Shown here one piece after another: positions 19,002 through 28,714 of a stretch of DNA of 64,000 bases. The notes beneath the pieces are model-generated. The model saw only the letters and a list, made by a program, of their open reading frames with translations, searched no databases and was not told the DNA's origin. The translations under genes and the position numbers were made by a program. Position 1 is the stretch's first letter. Each line of letters opens with the position of its first letter. Source of the DNA: Entomomonas sp. E2T0 (lineage in GTDB: Bacteria > Pseudomonadota > Gammaproteobacteria > Pseudomonadales > Pseudomonadaceae); NCBI RefSeq assembly GCF_025985425.1, contig NZ_CP094972.1, positions 3,089,540 through 3,153,539 on the forward strand. The letters run 5' to 3'.

Positions 19002-20030
19002 GTGGCTTTTTTATTAGAATATGCTAGTTTCCTTTTAAAAACATTAACAATTGTTTTTGCTATTATTGCTGTGCTTATATTTATTGTTAGCTTAAAAAGT
19101 CGTAAACATGAAGCTCAAAAAGGACAATTACAAATTCAAAAAGTTAATGAGCATTTTGATAGACTTCATGACCAACTTGAAGAAGCTATCTTAGATAAAG
19201 ATGCTCTTAAAAAACTCAAAAAAGAAAAAGCAAAACAGCAAAAAGCTAAGAAAAGTAAAGAAAAAGCAACAAAACCCAGAGTTTTTGTTTTGGACTTTAT
19301 AGGCGATATCAAAGCTTCTGCTGTTGAAAGCTTACGCCAAGAAATAAGTGCTATATTGACTATTGCGACCCCGGCAGATGAAGTAGTAATCCGTTTAGAA
19401 AGTCCTGGAGGTATGGTACATGGCTATGGTTTAGCAGCCTCTCAACTGTCTAGAATTCGTGAAGCTAATATCCCATTAATCATCTGTGTGGATAAAGTAG
19501 CGGCTAGTGGTGGTTATATGATGGCTTGTATAGGTAACCGTATTTATTCTGCACCTTTTGCCATTTTAGGTTCTATTGGTGTTGTAGCACAAATACCTAA
19601 TGCTCATAAGCTATTGAAAAAACATGATATTGATTATGAAGTGATGACAGCAGGTGAATATAAACGTACCATGACTGTTTTTGGTGAAAATACGGCCAAA
19701 GGTCGCGAGAAATTCCAAGAAGACTTGGAAATAACTCATCAACTTTTTAAAAGCTTTGTAGCAACCAATCGTCCACATCTCAATATTGATGAGATAGCGA
19801 CAGGTGAAACATGGTTAGGAACTGCTGCCTTAGAAAAACAATTAGTTGATAGTATTGTTACTAGCGATCAATACCTAATGGATAAAGCTAAACAAGCAGA
19901 TCTTTATGCTGTTCATTATGTTATCAAGAAAGGCTTACAAGAAAAAATAGGTTTTGGTGCAGCTGCTACTGTTGACCATATATTAACAAAAACTGCAGAC
20001 CATCTTAACCAATTACGCTTTTGGCGTTGA
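19002..20030 (+). CDS. sohB: Inner-membrane protease SohB (S49 family)
   Basis: Signal-peptide-peptidase-A-like serine protease, 342 residues. One N-terminal helix (about 4-28) anchors it, followed by a basic coiled region rich in Lys/Ala (40-90), and then the protease domain. The Ser-Lys dyad is read as Ser in VAASGGYMMACIGN and Lys in AGEYKRTMT. The start is a GTG at 19002 with a GGGG ribosome site 8 bases upstream; no ATG fits the membrane anchor better. SohB suppresses DegP loss in E. coli, but its natural substrates are unclear. Confidence 0.92.
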   Translation: MAFLLEYASFLLKTLTIVFAIIAVLIFIVSLKSRKHEAQKGQLQIQKVNEHFDRLHDQLEEAILDKDALKKLKKEKAKQQKAKKSKEKATKPRVFVLDFIGDIKASAVESLRQEISAILTIATPADEVVIRLESPGGMVHGYGLAASQLSRIREANIPLIICVDKVAASGGYMMACIGNRIYSAPFAILGSIGVVAQIPNAHKLLKKHDIDYEVMTAGEYKRTMTVFGENTAKGREKFQEDLEITHQLFKSFVATNRPHLNIDEIATGETWLGTAALEKQLVDSIVTSDQYLMDKAKQADLYAVHYVIKKGLQEKIGFGAAATVDHILTKTADHLNQLRFWR

Positions 20031-20039
20031 TTGATAGGC

Positions 20040-20068
20040 ATGAAAGTGAGTTATAAACTCACTTTCAT
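20040..20068. terminator. Hairpin between sohB and the hydrolase gene
   Basis: ATGAAAGTGAGTT (20040-20052) pairs perfectly over 13 bp with AACTCACTTTCAT (20056-20068), with a 3-base loop. The T run is weak on both sides. Its place between convergent genes supports a shared terminator. Confidence 0.6.
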
Positions 20069-20072
20069 AACT

Positions 20073-20939
20073 TTAATAAACTAAAAAATCATTAAAACAA
20101 TCAGCCACTTCTTGTGCAGATTGCTCATTATCTAAATGCAAGTGGTGACCACCTTCTAATATATCCACTTTACAATTATCTAATTGTGACAAACGTTGCA
20201 TAAAAGGCTTATTATCAATTAATAATCCCTGTTTAGCTAAAATTAAATTTGTAGGACAAACTATTTGTTCAGCATAAGACCATGCGGCCTCCTCCGTTAA
20301 AGGAAAAGGTGAAGGAATCATTAACTGACTATCAGAACGCCAACTATAACCTCCCTCAACAGCCTTTACACCTCTCTCCATTAGTAAACTAGCAGCTTCA
20401 TAACTAATAGGTACTAATCCCTTTTGGCGCTTTTTAATCATACTATCTAAAGAATCATACACTTTCACTGTTTGTTGCTGAGCAAGTGATTTAGCAAAGC
20501 CTAACATAGCCTGTTGTAACTGCTGAGGAAATTCCGTAGGTTGCTTAGAGTAAGCGACCAAACCATCTATTAGCATTAACTGTTTAATCAGATCTGGACG
20601 GATAGCTGCAATCATTACCGAAATAATTGCTCCCAAAGAATGCCCTAACAATGAACATCTCTGCCAACCTAGTTTATGAATAACTGCCACTGTACTAAAC
20701 ACTGCTTCCCATAATTGATAGCCTGTACCAGCAGGTTTATGTTGTGAAAAACCATGCCCCATTAGATCTATAGCTATAATACGCATTCCTTGTAATTTAG
20801 GGTTTAAACGTACAAAGCTCATGGCATTGTCTAACCAACCATGTAATGCTAAAACAGGTTCTCCTTGAGGGTCTCCATATTCCAAACCTGCGAGTTCAAT
20901 ATGAGGTAATTGAATTCGTACTTCCTTTGCATCAAACAT
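20073..20939 (-). CDS. Alpha/beta hydrolase
   Basis: Soluble 288-residue hydrolase. The fold is shown by LALHGWLDNAMSF (oxyanion HG), the nucleophile elbow LLGHSLGAIISVM with Ser, and the catalytic His in EGGHHLHLDN. The VIAIDLMGHGFSQHKP strand is typical of the epoxide-hydrolase/esterase-like branch. The substrate is not predictable. It is monocistronic between convergent sohB and divergent yigZ. Confidence 0.85.
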   Translation of the reverse strand: MFDAKEVRIQLPHIELAGLEYGDPQGEPVLALHGWLDNAMSFVRLNPKLQGMRIIAIDLMGHGFSQHKPAGTGYQLWEAVFSTVAVIHKLGWQRCSLLGHSLGAIISVMIAAIRPDLIKQLMLIDGLVAYSKQPTEFPQQLQQAMLGFAKSLAQQQTVKVYDSLDSMIKKRQKGLVPISYEAASLLMERGVKAVEGGYSWRSDSQLMIPSPFPLTEEAAWSYAEQIVCPTNLILAKQGLLIDNKPFMQRLSQLDNCKVDILEGGHHLHLDNEQSAQEVADCFNDFLVY

Positions 20940-21094
20940 CTTTTACTACTACTCCTACAAATACTTATGATCAAAGTTGCTACTAAGATCATTATCTTCC
21001 CTAATATTATTACTTATTCCAGTAGCATCTACTAGCGATTAGTTGATATTATTAAGAATCATCTTTTAAAACATGAAACAATTCACTTTTTCTT

Positions 21095-21691
21095 ATGGCT
21101 TTTACTTTATCAGAACCCTTTCAACTTATAGAAGAAATAAAAAAAAGTCGCTTTCTTGTACAAGTAGCTCCTGTAAATACTATTGAACAAGCTTCTGAGT
21201 TTATTGAAAAAGTTAGTGATCTAACAGCAACACATAATTGTTGGGCATGGAAAATAGCTCAAAACTATCGCTTTAACGATGATGGTGAGCCTTCTGGTAC
21301 CGCAGGTAGACCTATACTAACAGCAATAGAAGGCCAGCAATGCGATTATGTAATAGCCATTGTTACTCGTTGGTTTGGTGGTATTAAACTGGGTACAGGT
21401 GGGCTTGCTAGGGCTTATGGTGGGAGTGTTGCTCGTTGTTTACAACAGGCCCCTCTTATCGAGCTAATTCCTCGTATTCTATGTCAACTCAACTGCTACT
21501 ATAGTGAATGGCCTTTATTAGAAAATAGATTAAATAATCTAGAGGCTATCATTGAGCAACAAAACTTTGAGGCAGAGGGAGTATCTTTATTATTAGCATT
21601 ACCTAAACAGAATATATCTACACTCCAACAATTATTAAATGATTTAACTAAAGGGCGAGTTCAAGCTAATATTCTTCATAATAACAACTAA
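21095..21691 (+). CDS. yigZ: YigZ/IMPACT family protein
   Basis: UPF0029 protein of 198 residues. The N-terminal IMPACT domain has SRFLVQVAPVNTIEQA, then ATHNCWAWKI, then FNDDGEPSGTAGRPIL, the family signature, and VTRWFGGIKLGTGGLARAYGG. A smaller C-terminal domain follows. The eukaryotic homologue regulates Gcn2; the bacterial role is not established. It has its own promoter region of about 150 bases shared with the divergent hydrolase. Confidence 0.92.
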   Translation: MAFTLSEPFQLIEEIKKSRFLVQVAPVNTIEQASEFIEKVSDLTATHNCWAWKIAQNYRFNDDGEPSGTAGRPILTAIEGQQCDYVIAIVTRWFGGIKLGTGGLARAYGGSVARCLQQAPLIELIPRILCQLNCYYSEWPLLENRLNNLEAIIEQQNFEAEGVSLLLALPKQNISTLQQLLNDLTKGRVQANILHNNN

Positions 21692-21767
21692 CTAGCTTCT
21701 CCATACCTTATAACAACAGATGAATAGACGGATTAACCCTATACAAACGCTATTTTCTTAGTACAAT

Positions 21768-22241
21768 ATGCAACATATTTCTATAAACAATAGACTATTT
21801 CTTTATGCTAATACGCTTATTATTTATTTAATGACCTTTTCAGTAGTGGCATTAGCTGATGAGGGCACTTCGCAATCAAGCTTCCCCCCTCCCTACACCA
21901 CTGATACAACTATTACTGGGCAATATTATTTTGCCTATGAACATTTTATTAAAGATGTTTATATTACTACCCCTATTAATGGTAAATTCTATTTTAAAAT
22001 TTTTAGTGCTCAAACCCCTACTCATGCTGCAATGACTGTACAGTATTATAATGAAGTAGATGGTGTTGCTACATTTAATCCACAAGGTGTTGGTGTTTAC
22101 TCTAGCCCTCACCAAAACTGTAATCTTTATTTTTTCTTTAAACCACCAAAACTTGTTATAGAGCAAGAAAAAGCTTGTGGAATGCCAGCAGAATTCGGCA
22201 TAGAGGCTAGAGGAATTTATATACAACTAGAATCTTTTTAA
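21768..22241 (+). CDS. Hypothetical exported protein
   Basis: A 157-residue product of no family I recognise. Residues 1-30 form a signal peptide with likely cleavage after VALA (before DEG). The mature part is beta-rich and aromatic (TITGQYYFAYEHF, YFKIFSAQTP, NLYFFFKPPKLV), with a Cys pair at about 117 and 136 (HQNCNLYF and KACGMP) that could form a disulfide in the periplasm. The following MORN-type gene starts 51 bases downstream on the same strand and is also exported, so the two may act together. The ribosome site is weak. Confidence 0.6.
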   Translation: MQHISINNRLFLYANTLIIYLMTFSVVALADEGTSQSSFPPPYTTDTTITGQYYFAYEHFIKDVYITTPINGKFYFKIFSAQTPTHAAMTVQYYNEVDGVATFNPQGVGVYSSPHQNCNLYFFFKPPKLVIEQEKACGMPAEFGIEARGIYIQLESF

Positions 22242-22292
22242 TACAAATAACGAAAGGAATATATTGTCAAAATAAATAAAGGAAGTATTAGA

Positions 22293-23186
22293 ATGAAAAA
22301 CTGGGCAGTTTTTACTACTATTATTCTATGCGGTATGGCAGTTATAGGATATTCAAAAGACCTTACAATTAACGATAACCCGCTATTATCTTCATCACAA
22401 CGCACGATATACTTTTTTGATAAAGATTGGCAACCTGTAATAGCACCTACTCAAGATGGCTATTATAGAAAAATTTTAGCAGTTAATAACATGGGGATTA
22501 CTGTACAAGATTTTTACCAAAATTCTAATCAAAAACAGTCTGATCCTTTTACATTTAATCGGCCTACTGATTTAGTAGAAGGCCTGCCTAAAAGTATTCA
22601 AGGCGACTTAACGCTTTGGTACGAAAATGGTCAAAAAAACATGGAAGCTTATTATAAGGACGGTCAAAAAGATGGTTTACTAACCAGTTGGCATAGTAAT
22701 GGCCAAAAAGAACTTGAACAATATTATATTAATGGCAAAGAAAACGGTTATGCTGTTTACTGGAATGAATCTGGCAAAAAAACTTTAGAGATTTACTTTA
22801 TCGAAGGTAATTTTGAAACCGTTTCATATTGGGAAGAAGGCAAGAAAGTTGCTGAAAAACACTATAAAAAAGGTAAAAGAGAAGGTATCAGTACCTATTG
22901 GGATAAATATGGTAATAAACATGCTATAGAAACTTATCAAAATGATAAACTACATGGTCCTCATGTTACCTACTATCCAAACCAACATAAACAAAGTGAG
23001 TTTATGTATAACAATAATACACCCACTGAAATTACCTTATGGCACAAAAACAATCAAAAAGCAGCATACTTAAAAAGAAATGCTAAAAATATCAATTGTA
23101 GTATTTGGGATGATCAAGGTTCTGTTATTTATACAGGCAATAACAATGAAAGATGTACATCAACCATTCGTAATATGATTGAGTAA
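22293..23186 (+). CDS. Exported MORN-type (YwqK-like) repeat protein
   Basis: A 297-residue protein with an N-terminal hydrophobic signal or anchor (about 1-20). Residues 57-99 form a module with YYRK, VQDFY and DPFT that recurs in the gene at 36680-37609. From about 102 a series of MORN_2 repeats follows, recognised by LWYENGQKNMEAYYKDGQKDG, SWHSNGQKELEQYYINGKENG and related copies, up to about residue 265. This repeat type is found in many bacterial proteins labelled YwqK-family; no biochemical role is established, and the toxin-antitoxin label attached to it is weakly based. It ends in a strong terminator. Confidence 0.78.
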   Translation: MKNWAVFTTIILCGMAVIGYSKDLTINDNPLLSSSQRTIYFFDKDWQPVIAPTQDGYYRKILAVNNMGITVQDFYQNSNQKQSDPFTFNRPTDLVEGLPKSIQGDLTLWYENGQKNMEAYYKDGQKDGLLTSWHSNGQKELEQYYINGKENGYAVYWNESGKKTLEIYFIEGNFETVSYWEEGKKVAEKHYKKGKREGISTYWDKYGNKHAIETYQNDKLHGPHVTYYPNQHKQSEFMYNNNTPTEITLWHKNNQKAAYLKRNAKNINCSIWDDQGSVIYTGNNNERCTSTIRNMIE

Positions 23187-23202
23187 ACATCTTAACTTAA
23201 TA

Positions 23203-23231
23203 AAAAATAGCCCATATTTGGGCTATTTTTT
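23203..23231. terminator. Bidirectional terminator between the MORN gene and pilU
   Basis: AAAAAATAGCC (23203-23213) pairs with GGCTATTTTTT (23221-23231) around a 7-base loop. There are T runs on both strands between converging genes. Confidence 0.88.
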
Positions 23232-23239
23232 ATTAGTGA

Positions 23240-24379
23240 TCAAATATCATCCTCTTCATCATCATAGTCTTTTAGTTTGACTCCTGATAATTCACTTGAA
23301 GAAGCTTTAACACTTTTCTCTGAGTTTAATTTAATCATCAAACGTAAATCGTTCACAGAGTCTGCACAAGCTAAAGCAGATTCATAAGAGATGAAGCCTC
23401 TTTCAAATAGATCAAATAAAGCTTGGTCAAAGGTTTGCATCCCCAACTCAACAGAACGTGACATAATACCTTTTAACTCGGTTACCTGACCTGTACGAAT
23501 CATATCAGATACAAGTGGCGTACCTAATAATACTTCAACGGCAGCTTGCCGTCCCACACCACTTTTATTAGGAATTAATTGCTGCGCTACAATAGCTCGT
23601 AAATTTAATGATAAATCTAACCATACTTGTGAATGACGTTCAGTTGGGAAAAAGCTGATAATACGATCTAATGCTTGGTTAGCATTATTAGCATGCAAGG
23701 TTGCTAAACATAAGTGGCCTGTTTCAGCAAACGCCAACGCATACTCCATGGTTTGGCGAGTACGTACCTCACCAATCATGATCACATCAGGAGCCTGGCG
23801 TAAGGTATTTTTAAGAGCGACTTCAAATGACTCAGTATCAAGCCCAACTTCCCGTTGAGTTACAATACAGTTCTTATGATTAAACAAATATTCAATGGGG
23901 TCTTCAATTGAAATAATATGCCCTGTCGAATGGGTATTGCGATAATCCACCATAGCTGCTAGTGAGGTAGATTTACCTGCCCCTGTTGCCCCTACGAACA
24001 ATACTAAGCCACGTTTTACCATGGCTAAGTCTTTAATAATTTTAGGTAATGCTAACTGTTCCAGACTAGGAATCTCTGTAACAATCCGGCGTAATACCAT
24101 GCCCACTTGATTACGCTGAATATAAGCACTCACCCTAAAACGCCCAATTCCAGGATAACTAACAGCGAAGTTACACTCCTGTGTAGAAGCAAACTCTTTT
24201 TGTTGGCGTTCAGTCATTAATAACCTAGCCAACTCTTTCATTCTATCGCCGTTCAGTTTATCCACAGGTAATGGAGCTAACTTACCATCAACTTTTATAC
24301 AGGGCGGAACACCCACTGTCAAAAATAAGTCAGAGGCTTTTTTATCCACCATTAACTGTAATAATTTCTCAAACTCCAT
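23240..24379 (-). CDS. pilU: Type IV pilus retraction ATPase PilU
   Basis: PilT-like hexameric ATPase that helps PilT to retract type IV pili. From the ATG at 24379 it is 379 residues (a GTG codon precedes it). It begins MEFEKLLQLMVDK, like Pseudomonas PilU. Walker A is FVGATGAGKSTS, the Asp box is IISIEDPIEYLF, Walker B is PDVIMIGEVRTR, and the His box is ATLHANNANQALDRII. The C-terminal acidic tail is typical of PilU and absent from PilT. It lies 62 bases downstream of pilT on the same strand. Confidence 0.95.
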   Translation of the reverse strand: MEFEKLLQLMVDKKASDLFLTVGVPPCIKVDGKLAPLPVDKLNGDRMKELARLLMTERQQKEFASTQECNFAVSYPGIGRFRVSAYIQRNQVGMVLRRIVTEIPSLEQLALPKIIKDLAMVKRGLVLFVGATGAGKSTSLAAMVDYRNTHSTGHIISIEDPIEYLFNHKNCIVTQREVGLDTESFEVALKNTLRQAPDVIMIGEVRTRQTMEYALAFAETGHLCLATLHANNANQALDRIISFFPTERHSQVWLDLSLNLRAIVAQQLIPNKSGVGRQAAVEVLLGTPLVSDMIRTGQVTELKGIMSRSVELGMQTFDQALFDLFERGFISYESALACADSVNDLRLMIKLNSEKSVKASSSELSGVKLKDYDDEEDDI

Positions 24380-24444
24380 CACACTACCTACACAAAAAAA
24401 AATACATATAAACGTTCAAAAAAATATATTCTAATAATTATTAA

Positions 24445-25461
24445 TTAATCTGCTTTCTTTAAATAAATCCTTTCAATAAGGCCTTTTTCTACTAGAAGCC
24501 TTAAACTAGAATCCATCGTTTTCATACCTACCTGCGCTCCAGTTTGAATAGAAGAATTCATCTGTGCTACTTTATCTTCACGAATTAAGTTTCTAATAGC
24601 CGGTGTACCAATCATAATTTCATGAGCAGCTACTCGACCACCGCCAATCTTTTTAATTAACTTCTGTGAAACTACTGCTTGTAATGACTCAGAAAGCATT
24701 GAGCGAATCATTGACTTTTCAGCTGCTGGGAATACATCAATAATACGGTCAATAGTTTTTGCTGCTGAACTGGTATGTAATGTACCAAATACCAAGTGAC
24801 CTGTTTCTGCCGCAGTTAATGCCAAACGAATAGTTTCCAAGTCACGCATTTCACCTACGAGGATAATATCCGGGTCTTCACGCAATGCACTACGTAATGC
24901 CTCATTAAACCCTAAGGTATCTCTATGAACTTCACGCTGGTTTACAAGGCATTTTTTAGACTCATGAACAAACTCAATTGGGTCCTCAATGGTTAAAATA
25001 TGCTCATAGCGTGTTGCATTCACATAATCCACCATCGCTGCTAGTGTGGTTGATTTACCAGAACCTGTAGGACCTGTAACCAGCACTAAACCGCGCTCAT
25101 TATTACAAATCTTCTCAAATACATCACCCATCCCTAATTCTGTCATTGTTAACACTTTAGAAGGAATGGTACGAAATACTGCTGCAGCCCCACGATTTTG
25201 ATTAAAAGCATTTACCCGAAAACGGGCTAAACCTGGAACTTCAACAGAAAAGTCCGTCTCCAAGTTTTCTTCATACTCCTTACGTTGCCTATCATTCATA
25301 ATATCGTAAACAAGGCTATGAACTTGCTTATGATCTAAAGGTGGAAGGTTTATACGGCGTACATCCCCATCCACACGAATCATTGGTGGCAATCCTGCAG
25401 ATAAATGTAAGTCCGATGCTTTGTGCTCTGCGCTAAACGCTAGTAATTCAGTGATTTCCAT
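24445..25461 (-). CDS. pilT: Type IV pilus retraction ATPase PilT
   Basis: Main motor for pilus retraction and twitching, at the cytosolic face of the inner membrane. The 338 residues are close to the usual 344. An N-terminal PAS-like domain (ASDLHLSAGLPPMIRVDG) precedes the ATPase core: Walker A VTGPTGSGKSTT, Asp box ILTIEDPIEFVH, Walker B PDIILVGEMRDLET and His box GTLHTSSAAKTIDRI. The late AIRNLIREDK motif needed for retraction is present. Together with fimL it implies a working type IV pilus; the pilin genes are outside the window. Confidence 0.97.
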   Translation of the reverse strand: MEITELLAFSAEHKASDLHLSAGLPPMIRVDGDVRRINLPPLDHKQVHSLVYDIMNDRQRKEYEENLETDFSVEVPGLARFRVNAFNQNRGAAAVFRTIPSKVLTMTELGMGDVFEKICNNERGLVLVTGPTGSGKSTTLAAMVDYVNATRYEHILTIEDPIEFVHESKKCLVNQREVHRDTLGFNEALRSALREDPDIILVGEMRDLETIRLALTAAETGHLVFGTLHTSSAAKTIDRIIDVFPAAEKSMIRSMLSESLQAVVSQKLIKKIGGGRVAAHEIMIGTPAIRNLIREDKVAQMNSSIQTGAQVGMKTMDSSLRLLVEKGLIERIYLKKAD

Positions 25462-25570
25462 AAATGCTTTAAACCTCCAAATAAAATCAATTAATCCGTG
25501 AAAGCATGTTAAAATTGTTTATAAATATATCATACCTTGACTATATTACACATTGATTTACAGGTTATAA

Positions 25571-26266
25571 ATGTCAGAAATAAGTAAAAACATTGATTTT
25601 ATTCAGCAACGTATCATTCAAACTGCTAGTATTGCAAAGCGTGACCCAAAGCAAATACATTTACTCGCTGTTAGTAAAACCAAACCTGCTATGGCTATTC
25701 GAGAAGCTTTTCAATGTGGCATTACCAATTTTGGTGAAAATTACTTGCAAGAAGCCTTACAAAAGCAGTCAGAGTTAATTAGTTTACCATTAATCTGGCA
25801 TTTTATTGGGCCAATCCAATCCAATAAAACTAAAGATATTGCTGAGAGTTTTCAATGGGTTCACTCTGTTGATCGCCTTAAAATTGCTGAACGATTAAAC
25901 AATCAACGTCCCTTAGCACTTCCACCACTACAAATATGTATCCAAGTAAATATTAGTGGTGAACAAAGTAAGTCTGGTTGCAATCCAGCTGAACTTAAAG
26001 TACTGGTAGAAGCTATTAATAAAATGCCTAGGCTGCAACTAAAAGGACTTATGACTATTCCTGAGCCAACCGAAGACCAACAAGCACAACATCTAGCCTT
26101 CGCCACTTTACGAAAATTAAAGGATGATATTAATCAACAACTTAACTTATCTCTAGATACACTTTCCATGGGCATGAGTCATGATCTCGAAGCTGCGATT
26201 GCTGAAGGTGCCACATGGCTACGAATAGGTACAGCTATTTTTGGTGAAAGGAATTATAAAGTTTAA
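25571..26266 (+). CDS. yggS: YggS family PLP homeostasis protein
   Basis: Single-domain PLP-binding protein (COG0325) that keeps vitamin B6 and amino-acid pools balanced. It is 231 residues. The PLP Lys lies in LLAVSKTKPAMAIREAF, followed by GITNFGENYLQEAL, WHFIGPIQSNKTKDIAE and MSHDLEAAIAEGATWLRIGTAIFG. It diverges from pilT as in Pseudomonas. In that genus proC comes next and then yggT, but here only 85 bases separate yggS from yggT. Confidence 0.94.
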   Translation: MSEISKNIDFIQQRIIQTASIAKRDPKQIHLLAVSKTKPAMAIREAFQCGITNFGENYLQEALQKQSELISLPLIWHFIGPIQSNKTKDIAESFQWVHSVDRLKIAERLNNQRPLALPPLQICIQVNISGEQSKSGCNPAELKVLVEAINKMPRLQLKGLMTIPEPTEDQQAQHLAFATLRKLKDDINQQLNLSLDTLSMGMSHDLEAAIAEGATWLRIGTAIFGERNYKV

Positions 26267-26351
26267 CAATAGGCTAGTTTCATTACTCGCTATTTTCCCT
26301 TAAAATTAATGCTTTGCTTAAAGCACACACTGAAATACTAGGTAGATTCAA

Positions 26352-26903
26352 GTGACAGGTTCAAATATTTTATTAATGATTATTGCTTTACTAGGAAAGA
26401 TTTATATTTCCATCATTCTGTTACGCTTTTTACTACAGATGGCACGTGCTGATTTTTATAATCCCATCAGCCAATTCATAGTAAAAGTAACTCACCCCTT
26501 ATTAAAACCAATGAGAAAAATAATTCCTAGTATTGGCAGACAAGATTTTGCTTCAATTATTCTAGCTTATTTAGTACAGCTAATTATTATTGTCATACTA
26601 CTTTTGCTACAAGGCCAAAATGTTCTCCTAGCTTTTGTTAATATACTTATTGTTTCATTTATTGCTTTACTCGATACATTTGTATATTTACTATTCTTAA
26701 TTTTTATTGGTAATGCCATCTTGTCATGGATTGCACCAGACAGTAGAGCACCTGCGGCTATATTAATTAAGCAAATTAGTAACTTTGTATTGGCTCCTTT
26801 ACGTCGTATCATTCCACCCATTGGAATTATCGATATCACACCAATGATTGCACTGATACTACTGTTTTTTATCAGTAACTTTATTGCACAACTAATAGCC
26901 TAA
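26352..26903 (+). CDS. yggT: YggT family membrane protein
   Basis: A 183-residue integral membrane protein made of two similar halves, each with two helices and an amphipathic segment: LLRFLLQMARADFYNPISQF with LLKPMRKIIPSIG, and LSWIAPDSRAPAAI with LAPLRRIIPPIG. YggT proteins are linked to osmotic tolerance and, in Gram-positives, to division-site placement. The start is a GTG at 26352 that fits the family N-terminus. Downstream are metX and metW, the Pseudomonas order. Confidence 0.92.
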   Translation: MTGSNILLMIIALLGKIYISIILLRFLLQMARADFYNPISQFIVKVTHPLLKPMRKIIPSIGRQDFASIILAYLVQLIIIVILLLLQGQNVLLAFVNILIVSFIALLDTFVYLLFLIFIGNAILSWIAPDSRAPAAILIKQISNFVLAPLRRIIPPIGIIDITPMIALILLFFISNFIAQLIA

Positions 26904-26945
26904 CAATTAACATTTGGTTATTTTTTACTTAATAAGGAATTATCA

Positions 26946-28088
26946 ATGACAACTAATTTTGCTAAGGACTCTGTTGGGCTAGTCACACCACAGATTATGT
27001 CATTTGATAAGCCTTTAAAATTAGCTTGTGGTAAAGAGTTGACTGCTGGTTATCAAATTATTTATGAAACCTATGGTAAATTAAATGAACAACATAGTAA
27101 TGCTATCTTAATTTGCCATGCACTTTCAGGCCATCACCATGCAGCAGGTTATCATACAGAAGATGAAAAAAAACCGGGTTGGTGGGATAACTATATAGGC
27201 CCCAACAAACCAATCGATACCAATAAATTCTTTGTAGTTAGTATTAATAACTTAGGTGGTTGCAATGGCTCTACTGGTCCCTCCAGTATCAATCCAGCAA
27301 CCAATAAACCCTATGGTTCAACCTTCCCTATTGTTACTGTAGAAGACTGGGTAAATAGTCAAGCCAGACTAGCGGACAAATTAGGTATCGTACAATGGGC
27401 AGCAGTTGTAGGTGGCAGTCTAGGCGGAATGCAAGCCATGCAGTGGGCTATTAGCTACCCAGATCGACTTCGCCATTGTGTGGCTATCGCTGCTGCACCC
27501 AAGCTATCAGCTCAAAACATTGCCTTTAATGAAGTGGCTAGACAAGCCATCTTATCTGACCCTGATTTTTTGGATGGTAACTTCCAAGAACAAGGTATTA
27601 TCCCTAAACGTGGCTTAATGTTAGCACGTATGGTAGGACATATTACCTACCTATCTGATGATGCGATGGGGCAAAAGTTTGGTCGTGATTTAAAACATGA
27701 AAAACTAAACTATGATTTCCATAATGTAGAATTCCAAGTAGAAAGTTATCTTCGTTATCAAGGTGAAGAATTCTCTGGTCGTTTTGATGCCAATACCTAT
27801 TTACTGATGACTAAAGCCCTTGATTACTTTGACCCAGCAGCTAAACACAATGGTGATCTTGCTGCTACCTTTGCTCATGTAAAAGCTAATTTCTTCTTAA
27901 TTTCGTTTACTACTGATTGGCGCTTCTCCCCTGCTCGCTCAAAAGAAATAGTTGACGCACTGGTTACCGCAGGAAAAAATGTAAGCTATTTAGACATCGA
28001 TGCACCACAAGGTCATGATGCTTTCTTAATGCCCATTGCAAGGTATCAAGAAGCCTTTACAACCTATATGCAACGTATTGTTATTTAA
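26946..28088 (+). CDS. metX: Homoserine O-succinyltransferase/acetyltransferase MetX
   Basis: Activates the hydroxyl of homoserine for methionine synthesis. It is an alpha/beta-hydrolase-fold enzyme of 380 residues. The nucleophile Ser lies in [14 protein letters not shown], and the Asp-His pair is in [11 protein letters not shown]-like and [11 protein letters not shown] segments. In Pseudomonas this protein is a succinyltransferase (MetXS) and acts with MetW, which follows 10 bases downstream. Whether the donor is succinyl- or acetyl-CoA cannot be read with certainty here. The ribosome site is AAGGA. Confidence 0.93.
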   Translation: MTTNFAKDSVGLVTPQIMSFDKPLKLACGKELTAGYQIIYETYGKLNEQHSNAILICHALSGHHHAAGYHTEDEKKPGWWDNYIGPNKPIDTNKFFVVSINNLGGCNGSTGPSSINPATNKPYGSTFPIVTVEDWVNSQARLADKLGIVQWAAVVGGSLGGMQAMQWAISYPDRLRHCVAIAAAPKLSAQNIAFNEVARQAILSDPDFLDGNFQEQGIIPKRGLMLARMVGHITYLSDDAMGQKFGRDLKHEKLNYDFHNVEFQVESYLRYQGEEFSGRFDANTYLLMTKALDYFDPAAKHNGDLAATFAHVKANFFLISFTTDWRFSPARSKEIVDALVTAGKNVSYLDIDAPQGHDAFLMPIARYQEAFTTYMQRIVI

Positions 28089-28098
28089 GGTGAATATA

Positions 28099-28695
28099 AT
28101 GCGTGCTGATTTAGAAATTATCCAAGAATGGATTCCTAATAATAGTAGAATATTAGACTTAGGCTGTGGTGATGGTGAACTACTATCCTATTTAACAAAA
28201 CATAAGGCAGTGAGTGGTTATGGTTTAGAAATTGACTCTACCAATATCAACCAATGCCTACAAAAAGGTGTTAATGTTATTCAACAAAACCTTGATGAAG
28301 GACTCGCCAACTTTGCCACCCAAAGTTTTGATGTCGTAATCATGACTCAAGCAATTCAGGTACTTAACTACCCTGATAAACTCTTGCAAGAAATGCTACG
28401 GGTAGGGAAAACCTGTATTATCACCTTCCCTAATTTTGGTCATTGGCGTTGTCGTCTTTACCTTAGCTTAAAAGGTAAAATGCCAGTATCAGAATTTTTA
28501 CCCTATACATGGTATAACACACCTAATATTCACTTTTGCACCTTCAAAGATTTTGAAAATTTAACCAAGCAACTAGGGGCAAAAGTATTACAGCGATTAG
28601 CAGTTAATAGCCAACATCATGATACGATGTTAACCCGTTTATGGCCAAACCTTATGAGTGAAATTGGCATTTACCAATTAACATCCAATAGTTAG
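28099..28695 (+). CDS. metW: Methionine biosynthesis protein MetW
   Basis: A SAM-methyltransferase-fold protein that partners MetX and is needed for full homoserine acyltransferase activity in several Proteobacteria. From the ATG at 28099 (AAGG ribosome site overlapping the metX stop) it is 198 residues; the frame also runs upstream inside metX but that part is not homologous. The SAM-binding ILDLGCGDGELL motif begins near residue 18, and TFPNFGHWRCRLYLSLKGKMP and FLPYTWYNTPNIHFCT are the MetW signatures. Confidence 0.94.
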   Translation: MRADLEIIQEWIPNNSRILDLGCGDGELLSYLTKHKAVSGYGLEIDSTNINQCLQKGVNVIQQNLDEGLANFATQSFDVVIMTQAIQVLNYPDKLLQEMLRVGKTCIITFPNFGHWRCRLYLSLKGKMPVSEFLPYTWYNTPNIHFCTFKDFENLTKQLGAKVLQRLAVNSQHHDTMLTRLWPNLMSEIGIYQLTSNS

Positions 28696-28714
28696 TAAAT
28701 AGATAGAGAACACA

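Noticed and set aside
22293-23186. Toxin-antitoxin antitoxin (the usual YwqK label)
   Set aside because: No toxin gene adjoins it, and the protein is exported; the label comes from repeat similarity only.
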